Source: Paenibacillus lutimineralis
GTDB taxonomy: Bacteria; Bacillota; Bacilli; Paenibacillales; Paenibacillaceae
Assembly (NCBI RefSeq): GCF_003991425.1
Contig: NZ_CP034346.1
Coordinates: 6,191,501 to 6,255,500 of the forward strand
Length of the DNA stretch: 64,000 bases
Direction: 5' to 3'
The notes under the pieces were generated by a model. It saw nothing but the letters and a program-made list of their open reading frames with translations, was not told the DNA's origin and did no database searches. Below are positions 32,109 to 41,083 of this stretch, one piece after another (within the stretch, counting starts at the first letter, position 1; every line of letters starts with the position of its first letter). A program made the translations under genes and the position numbers.

Positions 32109-32996
32109 ATGAATCTACATGCCCTGCGTTTATTTCATACAGTCGCATCAACCGGAAGCGTAACCCAAGCTTCGAAATTGCTGAACATAAGCCAGCCCTC
32201 CATCACAGCTCAGATCAAGAAGTTTGAAAAGGAGTTGCAGCTTCCCCTGTTGAAGCCCCAAGGAAGAGGGATCGCACTAACCGATGTCGGTGAGGAGCTT
32301 GCGTTGCTTGCTGGGAGGCTCTTCGCTGTAGAACAGCAAATAGAACAATTCGCGGAGCAATACCGTAACGGTACGAATGGAAGCATCCGGATTGCCGCAA
32401 CCTATTTACCTGCCCACTTCCTGATCCCCGCCTGGCTCGCCAAGTTCAAGCAGCAGTATGAACAAGTAGAGATCATGATTACGACAACGAATTCCAGCGA
32501 TGCCCTGAAGCAATTGTTAAATGTTGAGGCGGACATCGCAATTTATGGCGGAATAGACGAGGAGTATCCAGACACGATCCAGAAGGAGGAGCTGTTCCAG
32601 GATGAGCTATGGTTTGTCGTCGCACCGAATCACTGCTATGCGAATCAACGGGTGACGCTGTCCGAAATAATCAAGGAACCCTTTGTCATGCGTGAGGAGG
32701 GAAGCTCAACCAGGGAAAGATTACTGTCTCTGTGCCGAACATATAACGTTCCAGCTCCTACGATTTCTTTGCAGTTCAACGGATTGCATGAGGCAATTAC
32801 AGCGGTTATCGCCGGATATGGCGCGAACTTCGTATCATCGCTAGTCGTAAGGGATTATGTGGAACGCGGGGAACTGTCACGGGTATATGTCGAGGGGATC
32901 CAACTGAAGAATACAATCGCTATTTGCACGCGTAAGCATGAGCCTTTATCGGCAGTGGCAGTGAATTTTATAGAAGTCATCCGGCAGGCTCCTTGA
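32109..32996 (+). CDS. LysR-family transcriptional regulator
   Basis: A 295-residue LTTR. The N-terminal winged helix-turn-helix (1-60) reads FHTVASTGSVTQASKLLNIS then QPSITAQIKKFEKELQLPLL. The C-terminal periplasmic-binding-like effector domain covers about 90-290. GGAAAGGAG precedes the ATG. It is transcribed away from the O-methyltransferase gene; the A/T-rich 120-bp interval contains the two promoters and probably its operator. The effector is unknown. Confidence 0.93.
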   Translation: MNLHALRLFHTVASTGSVTQASKLLNISQPSITAQIKKFEKELQLPLLKPQGRGIALTDVGEELALLAGRLFAVEQQIEQFAEQYRNGTNGSIRIAATYLPAHFLIPAWLAKFKQQYEQVEIMITTTNSSDALKQLLNVEADIAIYGGIDEEYPDTIQKEELFQDELWFVVAPNHCYANQRVTLSEIIKEPFVMREEGSSTRERLLSLCRTYNVPAPTISLQFNGLHEAITAVIAGYGANFVSSLVVRDYVERGELSRVYVEGIQLKNTIAICTRKHEPLSAVAVNFIEVIRQAP

Positions 32997-33028
32997 TAGA
33001 GGTTGAACACACACTATTAAATAATAAA

Positions 33029-33080
33029 CCGCTGCAAAATGGTGATCATGATCGTATCAAGATTCACCGTTCTGCAGCGG
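33029..33080. terminator. Stem-loop between convergent LysR and SelO genes
   Basis: CCGCTGCAAAATGGTGA pairs with TCACCGTTCTGCAGCGG, 15 of 17 positions plus wobble, around an 18-nt loop. The left flank is T/A-rich on the minus strand (TTTATTATTTAA), so termination of the SelO transcript is likely. Confidence 0.6.
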
Positions 33081-33095
33081 CCAAGTCAGTATAAA

Positions 33096-34568
33096 TTAGG
33101 TACCGCAGTAAGTGCGGTACGGCTTAGTTGTCTCAGGCAAAGTGCTATATTCCACCTGCTCATCCGAGTAGGCATAAGGGTTGGACAGAACAGCCAACAG
33201 ACGCTCCATAGTACTCAAATCTCCCTGCTCCGCAGCATCTAGGGCTGCTTCGACCCGGTGATTGCGGGGAATTATGGCGGGGTTGCTAGCGCGCATTAAT
33301 TGATACGCAGACATTTCCGATTCCGGCTGACGCGTGATCCGCTCCTTCCAGAGACGATGCCACTCCGCAAATTCAGGTGATCTGAACATTTCTGCACACT
33401 CAAGTTCATTCAGGGTTAGCGCCCGGAATGTATTCGTATAATCTTCGCCATACTCCTTCATGAGTTCAAGCAGCCGGTTAACCAATAGTTCGTCATCCTC
33501 TTCCTCGTCTGCCAATCCCAGCTTCGCTCTCATTCCCCGAAGCCAATCTTCATGATAAAAGTCCATGTAGAGGGACATTCTGTCCTGGGCCAATTCAATC
33601 GCCAGCTCCTGGTCATCATGAAGAAGCGGCAGCAAAGTCTCCGCAAATCTCGCCAGATTCCATCCACCGATATATGGCTGATTGCCATATGCATAGCGGC
33701 CCATCGAGTCTATGGAACTAAATACTGTTTCAGGATCATACCTGTCCATAAATGCACACGGGCCGTAATCGATTGTCTCCCCGCTGATCGTCATATTATC
33801 GGTGTTCATTACGCCGTGAATGAAGCCAACGAGCTGCCATTTGGCAATTAGTGCAGCTTGCCGCTTACTGACCTCCTCAAGTAGCATGAGATAGCGCGCC
33901 CTATCTTCTGGCGCATTCGCCGTTATGTAGGGATAATGGCGTTCAATCGTATAGTCGGCTAGCGCCCTCAAATCCTGAACCGTACCGTAATTAGCCGCAT
34001 ACTGAAATGTTCCAACACGAATATGACTAGCGGCTACGCGTGTGAGAATAGCACCAGGATACTCCTTCTCTCGGGTTACAGGTTGTCCTGTTGCCACTAT
34101 GGCCAGACTACGGGTAGTCGGGATACCTAGCGCATGCATAGCTTCGCTAATGATATATTCACGCAGCATCGGGCCAAGCGCAGCCCGGCCATCCCCGCCT
34201 CGAGAGTAAGGTGTTCTACCTGGGCCCTTGAGCTGGATATCCAACCTCTCCCCTTGTGGTGAGATCTGTTCACCTAACAGTATGGCCCGGCCATCTCCCA
34301 GCATAGTGAAGTATCCAAATTGATGCCCTGCATATGCTTGAGCAATAGGTAGAGCTCCCTCAGGAATCCGGTTCCCGGCAAGTACCGCTATACCTTCATC
34401 GCCCTGCATCGCCGTGGCGTCCAGCCCCAGAGAGGACGCTAACGGATGATTGAATACAATTAACTTCGGTGAGCGAACCGGGGTTGGATCAATCCGGGTA
34501 TAGAATGATGCCGACAATCCTGTATAGCTGTTATCGAAATTCCATCCCGTTTTTTTAAACTTTGTCAT
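33096..34568 (-). CDS. selO: SelO/YdiU protein adenylyltransferase (AMPylase)
   Basis: A 490-residue pseudokinase-fold enzyme of the SelO family, which transfers AMP from ATP to Ser/Thr/Tyr of target proteins in redox stress. The family's long conserved block is present: [20 protein letters not shown], then [20 protein letters not shown] and [18 protein letters not shown], with the metal-binding stretch [20 protein letters not shown] near residue 245. The C-terminus ends YCGT, placing a Cys third from the end, where eukaryotic SelO proteins carry selenocysteine. A single gene; a start ATG follows AGGAGAG. Confidence 0.95.
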   Translation of the reverse strand: MTKFKKTGWNFDNSYTGLSASFYTRIDPTPVRSPKLIVFNHPLASSLGLDATAMQGDEGIAVLAGNRIPEGALPIAQAYAGHQFGYFTMLGDGRAILLGEQISPQGERLDIQLKGPGRTPYSRGGDGRAALGPMLREYIISEAMHALGIPTTRSLAIVATGQPVTREKEYPGAILTRVAASHIRVGTFQYAANYGTVQDLRALADYTIERHYPYITANAPEDRARYLMLLEEVSKRQAALIAKWQLVGFIHGVMNTDNMTISGETIDYGPCAFMDRYDPETVFSSIDSMGRYAYGNQPYIGGWNLARFAETLLPLLHDDQELAIELAQDRMSLYMDFYHEDWLRGMRAKLGLADEEEDDELLVNRLLELMKEYGEDYTNTFRALTLNELECAEMFRSPEFAEWHRLWKERITRQPESEMSAYQLMRASNPAIIPRNHRVEAALDAAEQGDLSTMERLLAVLSNPYAYSDEQVEYSTLPETTKPYRTYCGT

Positions 34569-34753
34569 GGTCTCTCCTTTGCCTACTAATGTTTTATTTA
34601 CAGCTCATCAGCGAATTTAATCATCTCTAACTAATAACTTAATGTTTACTCCTTTGGATATATTATACCGTTTTCAGCGGGGTAGAGAGAACCTGTCCGT
34701 ATGATGCACATATCTCTTTCCTACTTGATTCAGCGCCTATGTGGAGAAATCTC

Positions 34754-34784
34754 TTGACCTTAGGTCTGACCTAAGGTGTATGGT
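34754..34784 (+). promoter_or_regulatory. MerR-type promoter with 19-bp spacer
   Basis: -35 TTGACC (34754-34759) and -10 TATGGT (34779-34784) are 19 bp apart, the overlong spacing that MerR regulators correct by twisting DNA. The spacer holds a perfect palindrome, ACCTTAGGT (34757-34765) and ACCTAAGGT (34769-34777), separated by 3 bp. It lies 36 bp before the MerR gene at 34820, so auto-regulation is very likely. Confidence 0.85.
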
Positions 34785-34819
34785 TGAGATATTCCATCCC
34801 ATCCATAGGAGTAACGCTT

Positions 34820-35611
34820 ATGAATAATGAAATTACAATTAGCGAGTTAGCCCGGCTAATGAATGTATCTGTCCATCAACTTCGTTATTTCGAAGAGAAG
34901 GATGTCCTGACACCTGCGTACACGGACCACAATCAATATCGTATGTACGGTATGGATCAGGTCTACCAACTAGCTCATATTTTACTGCTCCGCAAATTAG
35001 GAGTCCCTGTACAGTCTATTAAGGAATGCATGACTTCTTATTCTGCCGATCAGCACAAACAGCTTCTTCATCAATCATTGCAGGAAATAAATACGGAGTT
35101 GCTGCGCCTTCAAGGACTTCAGAGGTTCATTACCAAGGTTCTGCAGGAGCAGCAGGAATTTATCCTGTCGTCTGACGAGTACCGGATAAAATGGCGGGAT
35201 ACCGCTTATTTATCCCATTGGCTCGAAATAGATGCACAGACGAAGCTTACAGCCAGATCGCTCGCTGAACGAGCTTCACAGCTACCTAATTTGTTCGAAT
35301 CGGATATCTATTATATAGAGAATGAGGCGAATATCCTCACCCTATACACCGAGACACAAACGCAAGGGCCGGGCGTGCTCACCTTACCGGAAGGTAACTA
35401 TCTATCTGCGCAGAGGTTGATTCACGAAGATGATGAGCTGGAGCAGGTGGTCGAGCAATTTTTCGTCTATGCTGCAGCACAGTCTTATGTTATTGCAGGA
35501 CCTGTCATTATTATTGAAAAGTCTTATTTATCCTTATTCCCCCCTAACGGTCTGCACTATGAACTGCAAGCCTTACTTGAGCCGCATCCGGAAGGGAGCC
35601 AGCCAACATGA
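34820..35611 (+). CDS. MerR-family regulator with effector-binding C-terminus
   Basis: A 263-residue regulator; the ATG at 34820 follows AGGAG by 8 bp. The DNA-binding domain (1-75) reads ITISELARLMNVSVHQLRYF and RMYGMDQVYQLAHILLLRKL. A coiled-coil dimer helix follows (about 80-115), then an effector domain of about 150 residues resembling the GyrI-like/BmrR kind. The palindromic 19-bp-spacer promoter upstream fits. Its stop overlaps the GNAT gene by 4 bp (ATGA), so it controls an operon with the acetyltransferase and the hydrolase. BmrR-like drug sensing is possible but not shown. Confidence 0.9.
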   Translation: MNNEITISELARLMNVSVHQLRYFEEKDVLTPAYTDHNQYRMYGMDQVYQLAHILLLRKLGVPVQSIKECMTSYSADQHKQLLHQSLQEINTELLRLQGLQRFITKVLQEQQEFILSSDEYRIKWRDTAYLSHWLEIDAQTKLTARSLAERASQLPNLFESDIYYIENEANILTLYTETQTQGPGVLTLPEGNYLSAQRLIHEDDELEQVVEQFFVYAAAQSYVIAGPVIIIEKSYLSLFPPNGLHYELQALLEPHPEGSQPT

Positions 35612-36267
35612 CAACTCTCATATCGATCGAACCTATGCAGGCCAAATACAATGAACAGGTCAGCCGATTACTAGTCTATGGATTCGGTGATAAATTCCGG
35701 ACTCTAATGAAAATGGGGAATGACGAGTTGGCACTCTTTTTCGAACACTTATTGGAGCATTTCCCTTCTGAACCAGCAAGTCAAAGACTGGTCGCCCTGC
35801 AAGATGGGAAGGTTATCGGAACTCTCAGCTTCAAACGCAAGCCGGATCATGATATGAAGCAAGGGCAAAAACAGAGAACCCTATCATGCAAATGCTTCAA
35901 TAAGGTTAGTAAATGGAACCTGATAAAATTACTAATCGGACTATACTTATTGGACCATAGACCACAGGTCGGAGAATGCTATATCACAGACATCGCTGTT
36001 CATCCGGATCATCGCAGCCAAGGGGTTGGAAGACTGCTATTACAGCGGGTACAGGATTTTGTACAGACAGAACCAAGTCTCTATGTTCTAAGCTTGTACG
36101 TCTCCGGGAAAAATCCAAGAGCCAAGCATCTGTACGAGCAGCTATCCTTTAGAACCCATTCTCAGGGAACTAGTATAATGCGGCAGTTGGTCATCAAGGA
36201 ACCGAGGTGGGATTACATGCAGATGGAATTAGATCAAGAAAGAAGGAGAGTTCCAGAGCAGATATGA
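35608..36267 (+). CDS. GNAT-family N-acetyltransferase
   Basis: A 219-residue acetyltransferase. The acetyl-CoA site is DIAVHPDHRSQGVGRLLLQR (about 128-148), matching the RxxGxG/A motif. A basic loop (KPDHDMKQGQKQR) lies in the middle. It overlaps both neighbours by 4 bp (ATGA), so it is co-translated with the MerR regulator before and the hydrolase after. The substrate, perhaps an amine-bearing drug given the MerR partner, is inference. Confidence 0.88.
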   Translation: MTTLISIEPMQAKYNEQVSRLLVYGFGDKFRTLMKMGNDELALFFEHLLEHFPSEPASQRLVALQDGKVIGTLSFKRKPDHDMKQGQKQRTLSCKCFNKVSKWNLIKLLIGLYLLDHRPQVGECYITDIAVHPDHRSQGVGRLLLQRVQDFVQTEPSLYVLSLYVSGKNPRAKHLYEQLSFRTHSQGTSIMRQLVIKEPRWDYMQMELDQERRRVPEQI

Positions 36268-37271
36268 AGAAAAAAATATTAATTCCCTTACTTGTCATCT
36301 TAGGTTTACTAGTTGGTGTAGGACTTATTATCTTGAAGCAAAACAGTTTCAACATGGTAGAGAAGTCTATTGAGATCCCAACTCCGGAAGGAAATTTGAC
36401 AGGAACATTTGTACTTCCCAAGAACTACGAGGGAAAGCTGGGCCTGGTCTTGTTCATCCACGGTGACGGAGCGATTAATGCTTCTCATGATGACGGGTAT
36501 AAGCCGCTGTGGGAGCGGCTAGCCTCGCTTGGCTACGCCTCCTTATCTCTTAACAAAAGAGGCATTAATGGATCCGAAGGCAACTGGCTCGATCAGAGCA
36601 TGGATGACCGTGTAGAGGAAGCTAGGCGGGCCATTGCATGGGCCAAACAGCAACCCATGATTGATGAGAATCAGATCGGGGTATGGGGAGCAAGCCAGGC
36701 GGGATGGGTCATCCCCAAACTCGCAGGCAAGGAGCCTCTGGCATTCAGTCTTATGTTATCCCCCGCTATCAACTGGTTAAGCCAAGGAAAATATTATACA
36801 CAAAAGCATTTGCAAAAGCTTGGTTACTCCGAAGCAGAAATACAAGACGAAGAAGCTTATAATAAACAAGTAAACCAGCTTCTAGAAAATCATGCTCCTT
36901 ATGAGCAATATCTGGAGATTGCCCGTAAAGAAAGTTTAATAACAAAAGAACACTGGACGTTTGTCAGTAAGAACTTCCTCTCGGACGCAACTGAGGATCT
37001 CCGTAATTTCAAATCACCAGTTCTCCTACTTCTTGGTGAAGAGGATATCCACGTCAATTGGAAGGAAACGGAGACAGTCTATCGCAACATCGTTAATCCG
37101 GAGCTGCTGACCGTCGCCGTATTCCCTGACACCGAGCATTCCATGCTAAGCACAAAAACCGCTGATTCGGAGCTCCGGGCCGTGCTTATCAGCCTGTTTG
37201 CTCCAAGACAAATTACCGTAAAAGGCTATATGGATCAAATCGAGCTATTTCTACGAGGGCTTCCTAAGTAA
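36264..37271 (+). CDS. Membrane-anchored alpha/beta hydrolase
   Basis: A 335-residue protein from the ATG at 36264. Residues about 5-24 form a signal-anchor helix. The hydrolase core shows FIHGDGAINASHDDG (oxyanion region), SLNKRGINGSEG and the nucleophile elbow GVWGASQAGW with Ser144. A late Asp (LLGEEDIHV, near 258) and His292 in PDTEHSM complete the triad. It probably acts outside the membrane on an ester or peptide; specificity is unknown. It is the third gene of the MerR operon. Downstream, inverted arms at about 37297-37354 overlap the convergent small gene. Confidence 0.87.
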   Translation: MKKKILIPLLVILGLLVGVGLIILKQNSFNMVEKSIEIPTPEGNLTGTFVLPKNYEGKLGLVLFIHGDGAINASHDDGYKPLWERLASLGYASLSLNKRGINGSEGNWLDQSMDDRVEEARRAIAWAKQQPMIDENQIGVWGASQAGWVIPKLAGKEPLAFSLMLSPAINWLSQGKYYTQKHLQKLGYSEAEIQDEEAYNKQVNQLLENHAPYEQYLEIARKESLITKEHWTFVSKNFLSDATEDLRNFKSPVLLLLGEEDIHVNWKETETVYRNIVNPELLTVAVFPDTEHSMLSTKTADSELRAVLISLFAPRQITVKGYMDQIELFLRGLPK

Positions 37272-37295
37272 GCGAAGCTAAAATAATTTCTAAAT

Positions 37296-37354
37296 GGCGG
37301 GTCTAGCTGTAATACAACCAGAATCATCTATTTATTTGTCTTACAGCTACCGCC
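37296..37354. terminator. Hairpin between convergent hydrolase and small membrane gene
   Basis: GGCGG and TAGCTGTAA (37296-37312) pair with TTACAGCTA and CCGCC (37341-37354), with a 3-nt bulge and a loop of about 28 nt. It overlaps the stop codon of the minus-strand small gene. No clear T-run, so the terminator role is tentative. Confidence 0.4.
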
Positions 37355-37520
37355 TCTTCCTCCTGAACAGTAACCCGATTCCAACCAGGGCTCCTATTCC
37401 AGCACTCCCACAGAGGTTGATGAGCATTTCGGGCTTTCCGAATCCCCAATATAGCAGTACATTCAAAGCAAATGAAACAGCACAAAGTAGCAATATCCAT
37501 TTCAATACTTGATTTACCAT
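37347..37520 (-). CDS. Small membrane protein of the ABC exporter operon
   Basis: A 57-residue protein when started at the ATG at 37520, which has GAGAGGAG 8 bp upstream; the alternative ATG at 37538 would sit too close to its site. Two hydrophobic helices (about 6-26 and 33-50) are followed by a basic tail, FRRKRR. It starts 24 bp after the permease stop, in the same direction, so it belongs to the exporter operon and may be an accessory or immunity-like subunit. I do not recognise the family. Confidence 0.6.
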   Translation of the reverse strand: MVNQVLKWILLLCAVSFALNVLLYWGFGKPEMLINLCGSAGIGALVGIGLLFRRKRR

Positions 37521-37543
37521 CCCGATCTCTCCTCTCATCTCCT

Positions 37544-38269
37544 CTAATTCAGCACGTCAACATGCTCAATGTTCCGAATCGACATGTATGCGATGGCTGC
37601 GCCAAGAAGCGCCATACCAATCGGAACCGCAATGATGGAGTATAAGGTGAATCCGTCGACGTTCTGGCAGACGATTGCGACGACAATGAGCGACGATACG
37701 ATAGTAGCAGGGCCAGAATGCTTGCGCATACCGAAGTACAGTGGGATCAAGCTCAAGAAGCTGGTCGCCAGCGCGCCCATGGTGACCTTCAATAGCTCTT
37801 TGGCTGCAAGAGACCATGTGATCGGCTCTGGAATAATAGATGCGTACAGATTCACTATATAGAAGCCTATACCAACAATTAGATTGCCTACAATAACTGC
37901 GACGAACGTAAATAGCATTACAACAAGCAGCTTAGCCGCTATAAGCTTTTTACGATTGATTGGGTACATGAATAACACCGTGATCGATTTGTTACGGAAC
38001 TCGTCAATGACAATCCGCGAAATAAGAACCGACGCGAACACAATATATGTCGCACGAACAAGCGTATCGATGACATAGAACGCCATATTATAGTCCGTAA
38101 AAGGCATCCCCTGAGGCACCTCATCAAGCATCCCATCTTCAACAAGGCTAACTAAGCATATAAAACCTATCATTATAATGTTGGCGATCATTGCCGCCCG
38201 AATATAAGACCCTATGCGAAATTTACGCATTTCTAGCTTCATAAGCTTAAGCAACGATGCCACCCCCAT
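37544..38269 (-). CDS. ABC-2 type permease of a BcrAB-like exporter
   Basis: A 241-residue membrane protein with six hydrophobic helices. SRIVIDEFRNKSITVLFMYP followed by INRKKLIAAKL is typical of BcrB/NatB-like ABC-2 permeases, just after the second helix. It overlaps the ATPase gene by 23 bp, so translation is coupled; no clear ribosome site is visible and start codons at 38269 or 38242 are both possible. It forms an exporter with the ATPase, probably for a peptide antibiotic or lipid. Confidence 0.85.
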   Translation of the reverse strand: MGVASLLKLMKLEMRKFRIGSYIRAAMIANIIMIGFICLVSLVEDGMLDEVPQGMPFTDYNMAFYVIDTLVRATYIVFASVLISRIVIDEFRNKSITVLFMYPINRKKLIAAKLLVVMLFTFVAVIVGNLIVGIGFYIVNLYASIIPEPITWSLAAKELLKVTMGALATSFLSLIPLYFGMRKHSGPATIVSSLIVVAIVCQNVDGFTLYSIIAVPIGMALLGAAIAYMSIRNIEHVDVLN

Positions 38270-39170
38270 TCAGAATAGATAGGAAGTAATCCTCAAGTGA
38301 CCCTTTCTTCTTATGGACCGATTCGATAGTCACATCATGCATCACCAGAGTCTTCATTATCTCGCTTTGCGGAATGTTGCTGTCATAAATGCGGATTTGA
38401 CCTTCGTCGGTAACGCGAACATTGGATATTTGCAAATAGTGTTCAAGCACATAAGCCGCTTTGTTGCTTTCGCCTGTAGTAATTTCGATGTATTCCGTAG
38501 TTTGCTTGGCGATATGTTCCATCGAAACCTCCTGAAGCAGCTTGCCGTTATTCATAACAGCAACCGTATCGGCAATCAACTCAATTTCCCCAAGAATGTG
38601 GCTGGAAATAAGCATCGTGATCCCATATTCCTTGCCCAGCATTTTGAACAGCTCGCGAAGTTCTTTAATACCTAATGGGTCGAGACCGTTAATCGGCTCA
38701 TCCAGTATAAGCAATTCTGGCTTCGTGACGATCGCCCGCGCGATACCAAGCCGCTGCTTCATGCCTAGTGAGAAGTCCTTAACTGATTTATTGTCGATCC
38801 CCTTCAAATTCACCAGTTCGAGCGCCTCGTCGATCGACTTTTTGTTATGGTAGCCCATATATTCACAATGCAGATCTAAATTGTCGCGGGCCGTCAGCTT
38901 GTCATAAAAAACCGGAGTCTCGATAATTGTGCCCATCCTCCCCAGCTGCCGGTACGACTTATCTGTCAGCCGCTCGCCGAAAACTTCAATCTCACCTGCC
39001 GTCGGCTTCACTAGGTTGGTGATCATCTTCATAACTGTTGTCTTGCCCGCCCCGTTCGGGCCAAGCATGCCATATATTTCGCCTTGCTTAATGTTCAAAT
39101 TAACGTTCGAAACAACTTCCTTACCCTTATAGGCTCGAGTCAGTTGCTTGGTTCTTACGATATGCGTCAT
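38247..39170 (-). CDS. ABC exporter ATPase, BcrA-like
   Basis: A 307-residue nucleotide-binding subunit. Walker A is GPNGAGKTT (37-45), the signature DFSLGMKQRLGIARAI lies near residue 137, and Walker B is LLILDEPINGLDP with the H-loop SSHILGEIELIADT. The C-terminal 90 residues resemble bacitracin-exporter ATPases. It is part of a five-gene, same-direction block: response regulator, kinase, ATPase, permease, small membrane protein. That layout is known for systems that detect and expel cell-wall-active peptides such as bacitracin or lantibiotics; the actual compound is unknown. Confidence 0.92.
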   Translation of the reverse strand: MTHIVRTKQLTRAYKGKEVVSNVNLNIKQGEIYGMLGPNGAGKTTVMKMITNLVKPTAGEIEVFGERLTDKSYRQLGRMGTIIETPVFYDKLTARDNLDLHCEYMGYHNKKSIDEALELVNLKGIDNKSVKDFSLGMKQRLGIARAIVTKPELLILDEPINGLDPLGIKELRELFKMLGKEYGITMLISSHILGEIELIADTVAVMNNGKLLQEVSMEHIAKQTTEYIEITTGESNKAAYVLEHYLQISNVRVTDEGQIRIYDSNIPQSEIMKTLVMHDVTIESVHKKKGSLEDYFLSILNGGGIVA

Positions 39171-39255
39171 TGTCGTTCCATACCTCCTTCGTTCTTTACA
39201 ACTTAATTGTAAGCATCGAATTTGGCTTTTTTCTTACCCGATTCTTACAAGTTTC

Positions 39256-40197
39256 TTAAGCTGCAAAAGCAATTCGTTTCAGTCTAACGGTAAACACCGT
39301 CTTTTCATAAGGTTTGCTATGGATATGGATCGTTCCTTCTTGTGCTTCGACCAGCCTTTTCGTAATTGTCAGTCCGAGACCGCTACCCTGATAAGATTTG
39401 TTGCGTGAGTCCTCCAGCGTATACATCCGTTCGAACACCCGATCCTGATGCAGCTCGTCAATCCCTTTGCCCCGATCCCATACATCCACGTATACAAACT
39501 CATCATCGCCCCGCAATGTTAATCCGACGGCCATTCCCTCCCCGCCGTGCCCAATTGCATTGGAGATTAGATTGTTAAGGACACGGTCCAGGGCTTCCTC
39601 GTTACCCCACGCTAGCAGCGGTTTATCCGGGATCTCGATGGCGACTTCGAAGCCTTTGACCGTCAGCGTATCGTAGAAGTTCAGCATGTTTTTCCCGCAA
39701 ATATCGTTCATATGGATCCGGGAGAGCGGGATCAGCTTGTCCCCCGACTCAAGTCTCGCCAAATCAAAAAACTGGCGAATCAGATCCAGCACCTCGTTTG
39801 CCTTAGCATGAACTTTCGACAGCAGAACTTTTCTTTCTTCCAAGTCCATGTTCGGGTCCAGATTGATCGTCTCAATATAACCAAGCACGACGGTAAGCGG
39901 CGTTTTTAAATCGTGCGAAATGTTCGAGATCATTTTCCGCATCGATTGCTCCATCTTCAGGAACTCCGCCACCGTCTGTTGGTTGTGCTCCAGTAAATGA
40001 TTGATTTCAATCAAGACAGGGATCAATGCGCGGTCGTCTGTAAAAATGAGCAGCTTCTCGCTTGTTCTGCCTGCGATAATTTCTTGCAACCGATTGTGGA
40101 TCTGCACCAGATTGGCGCTTCTCGCTCGATAAGCTCGATACTGGATCGCAACCACTACCATCAAAATAACGACGAGCAATGCTAACACGATCACCAT
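39256..40197 (-). CDS. Sensor histidine kinase with minimal sensor
   Basis: A 313-residue kinase from the ATG at 40197, with AAGGA upstream; longer frames overlap the regulator gene. It has a single N-terminal helix (2-18) and practically no extracellular domain. A linker (RAYRARSANLVQIHNRLQEI) leads to the H-box MISNISHDLKTPLTVV with His95, then NLISNAIGHGGEG and GSGLGLTITKRL. Kinases with so short an input usually sense through a partner, often the associated exporter. Its partner regulator ends 1 bp before. Confidence 0.9.
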   Translation of the reverse strand: MVIVLALLVVILMVVVAIQYRAYRARSANLVQIHNRLQEIIAGRTSEKLLIFTDDRALIPVLIEINHLLEHNQQTVAEFLKMEQSMRKMISNISHDLKTPLTVVLGYIETINLDPNMDLEERKVLLSKVHAKANEVLDLIRQFFDLARLESGDKLIPLSRIHMNDICGKNMLNFYDTLTVKGFEVAIEIPDKPLLAWGNEEALDRVLNNLISNAIGHGGEGMAVGLTLRGDDEFVYVDVWDRGKGIDELHQDRVFERMYTLEDSRNKSYQGSGLGLTITKRLVEAQEGTIHIHSKPYEKTVFTVRLKRIAFAA

Positions 40198-40198
40198 A

Positions 40199-40915
40199 TC
40201 ATTGTCCTTCCCACTTGTAACCGATGCCCCACAGTGTCTTGATATAATGGGGCTCAGACGGCTGGTCTTCGATCTTCTCACGCAAGCGGCGAATGTGAAC
40301 GTTAATCACATTCTCGTCGCCGTAATATTCGTCGTTCCATATAAATCCGTACAGTTGGGCCTTCGTGAACACACGATTCGGGTTCGTAGCGAACAGCTTC
40401 AGGATTTCGAATTCTTTGGCCGTCAGCTTCAGATCATTGCCATGCTTCGAAGCCGAATAATTGTCCAGGTCAATGTGAAGCTCGCCGAAAATCAGCACTT
40501 TAGACGCGGAAGAAGCCTGATCTGCAGCAGCCAATCTGGGATTGGAATATGTCGTAGCCCGGCGAATTGACGCTTTGATCCGGGCAGAAATTTCAATAAG
40601 AGAAAATGGCTTCGCTATGTAATCATCGGCACCGAATCCGAGCCCGATCGCCTTATCGACGTCGCTGTCCTTCGCTGACATAATAAGGATCGGCACCGAG
40701 CTATTTTCCCGGATCAGCTTAATCACCTCGATACCATCTAACTTCGGCATCATAATATCAACTACAACGATATCGAAAACGCTTTGCCGAAACAGAGTAA
40801 TTCCGTCCAGACCGTTAAACGCCGCCGAAACGTCGTACCCTTCTTTGGTCAAGTAATTTCTCAGCATTTCAATGATTTCAATATCGTCCTCAATCAACAA
40901 TATGTTATACGGCAT
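40199..40915 (-). CDS. OmpR-family response regulator
   Basis: A 238-residue regulator, started at the ATG at 40915 behind GGGGGGAG. The receiver domain has LIEDDIEIIEML, phospho-acceptor Asp53 in VVVDIMMPKLDG and the Lys of YIAKPFSLIE. The C-terminal winged helix contains LTAKEFEILKLFATNPNR and the closing YIKTLWGIGYKWEG. It heads the block of kinase, exporter ATPase, permease and small protein and most likely controls the exporter genes, although no repeat site was recognised in its promoter. Confidence 0.92.
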   Translation of the reverse strand: MPYNILLIEDDIEIIEMLRNYLTKEGYDVSAAFNGLDGITLFRQSVFDIVVVDIMMPKLDGIEVIKLIRENSSVPILIMSAKDSDVDKAIGLGFGADDYIAKPFSLIEISARIKASIRRATTYSNPRLAAADQASSASKVLIFGELHIDLDNYSASKHGNDLKLTAKEFEILKLFATNPNRVFTKAQLYGFIWNDEYYGDENVINVHIRRLREKIEDQPSEPHYIKTLWGIGYKWEGQ

Positions 40916-41083
40916 ATCGTTCTCCCCCCAATACAGAAAATTATAGCCTGGGGTCGATGGAATGCATAGACTTTGTTGAGAATGAAAAGGACTCTTAGAC
41001 GTTAGGCCATACATTATTCCCTCTCACTGAATAACTTAGCTTATAGCTCTCCACATTTCACTCGAAAGAAGCGAGGTTACCCC

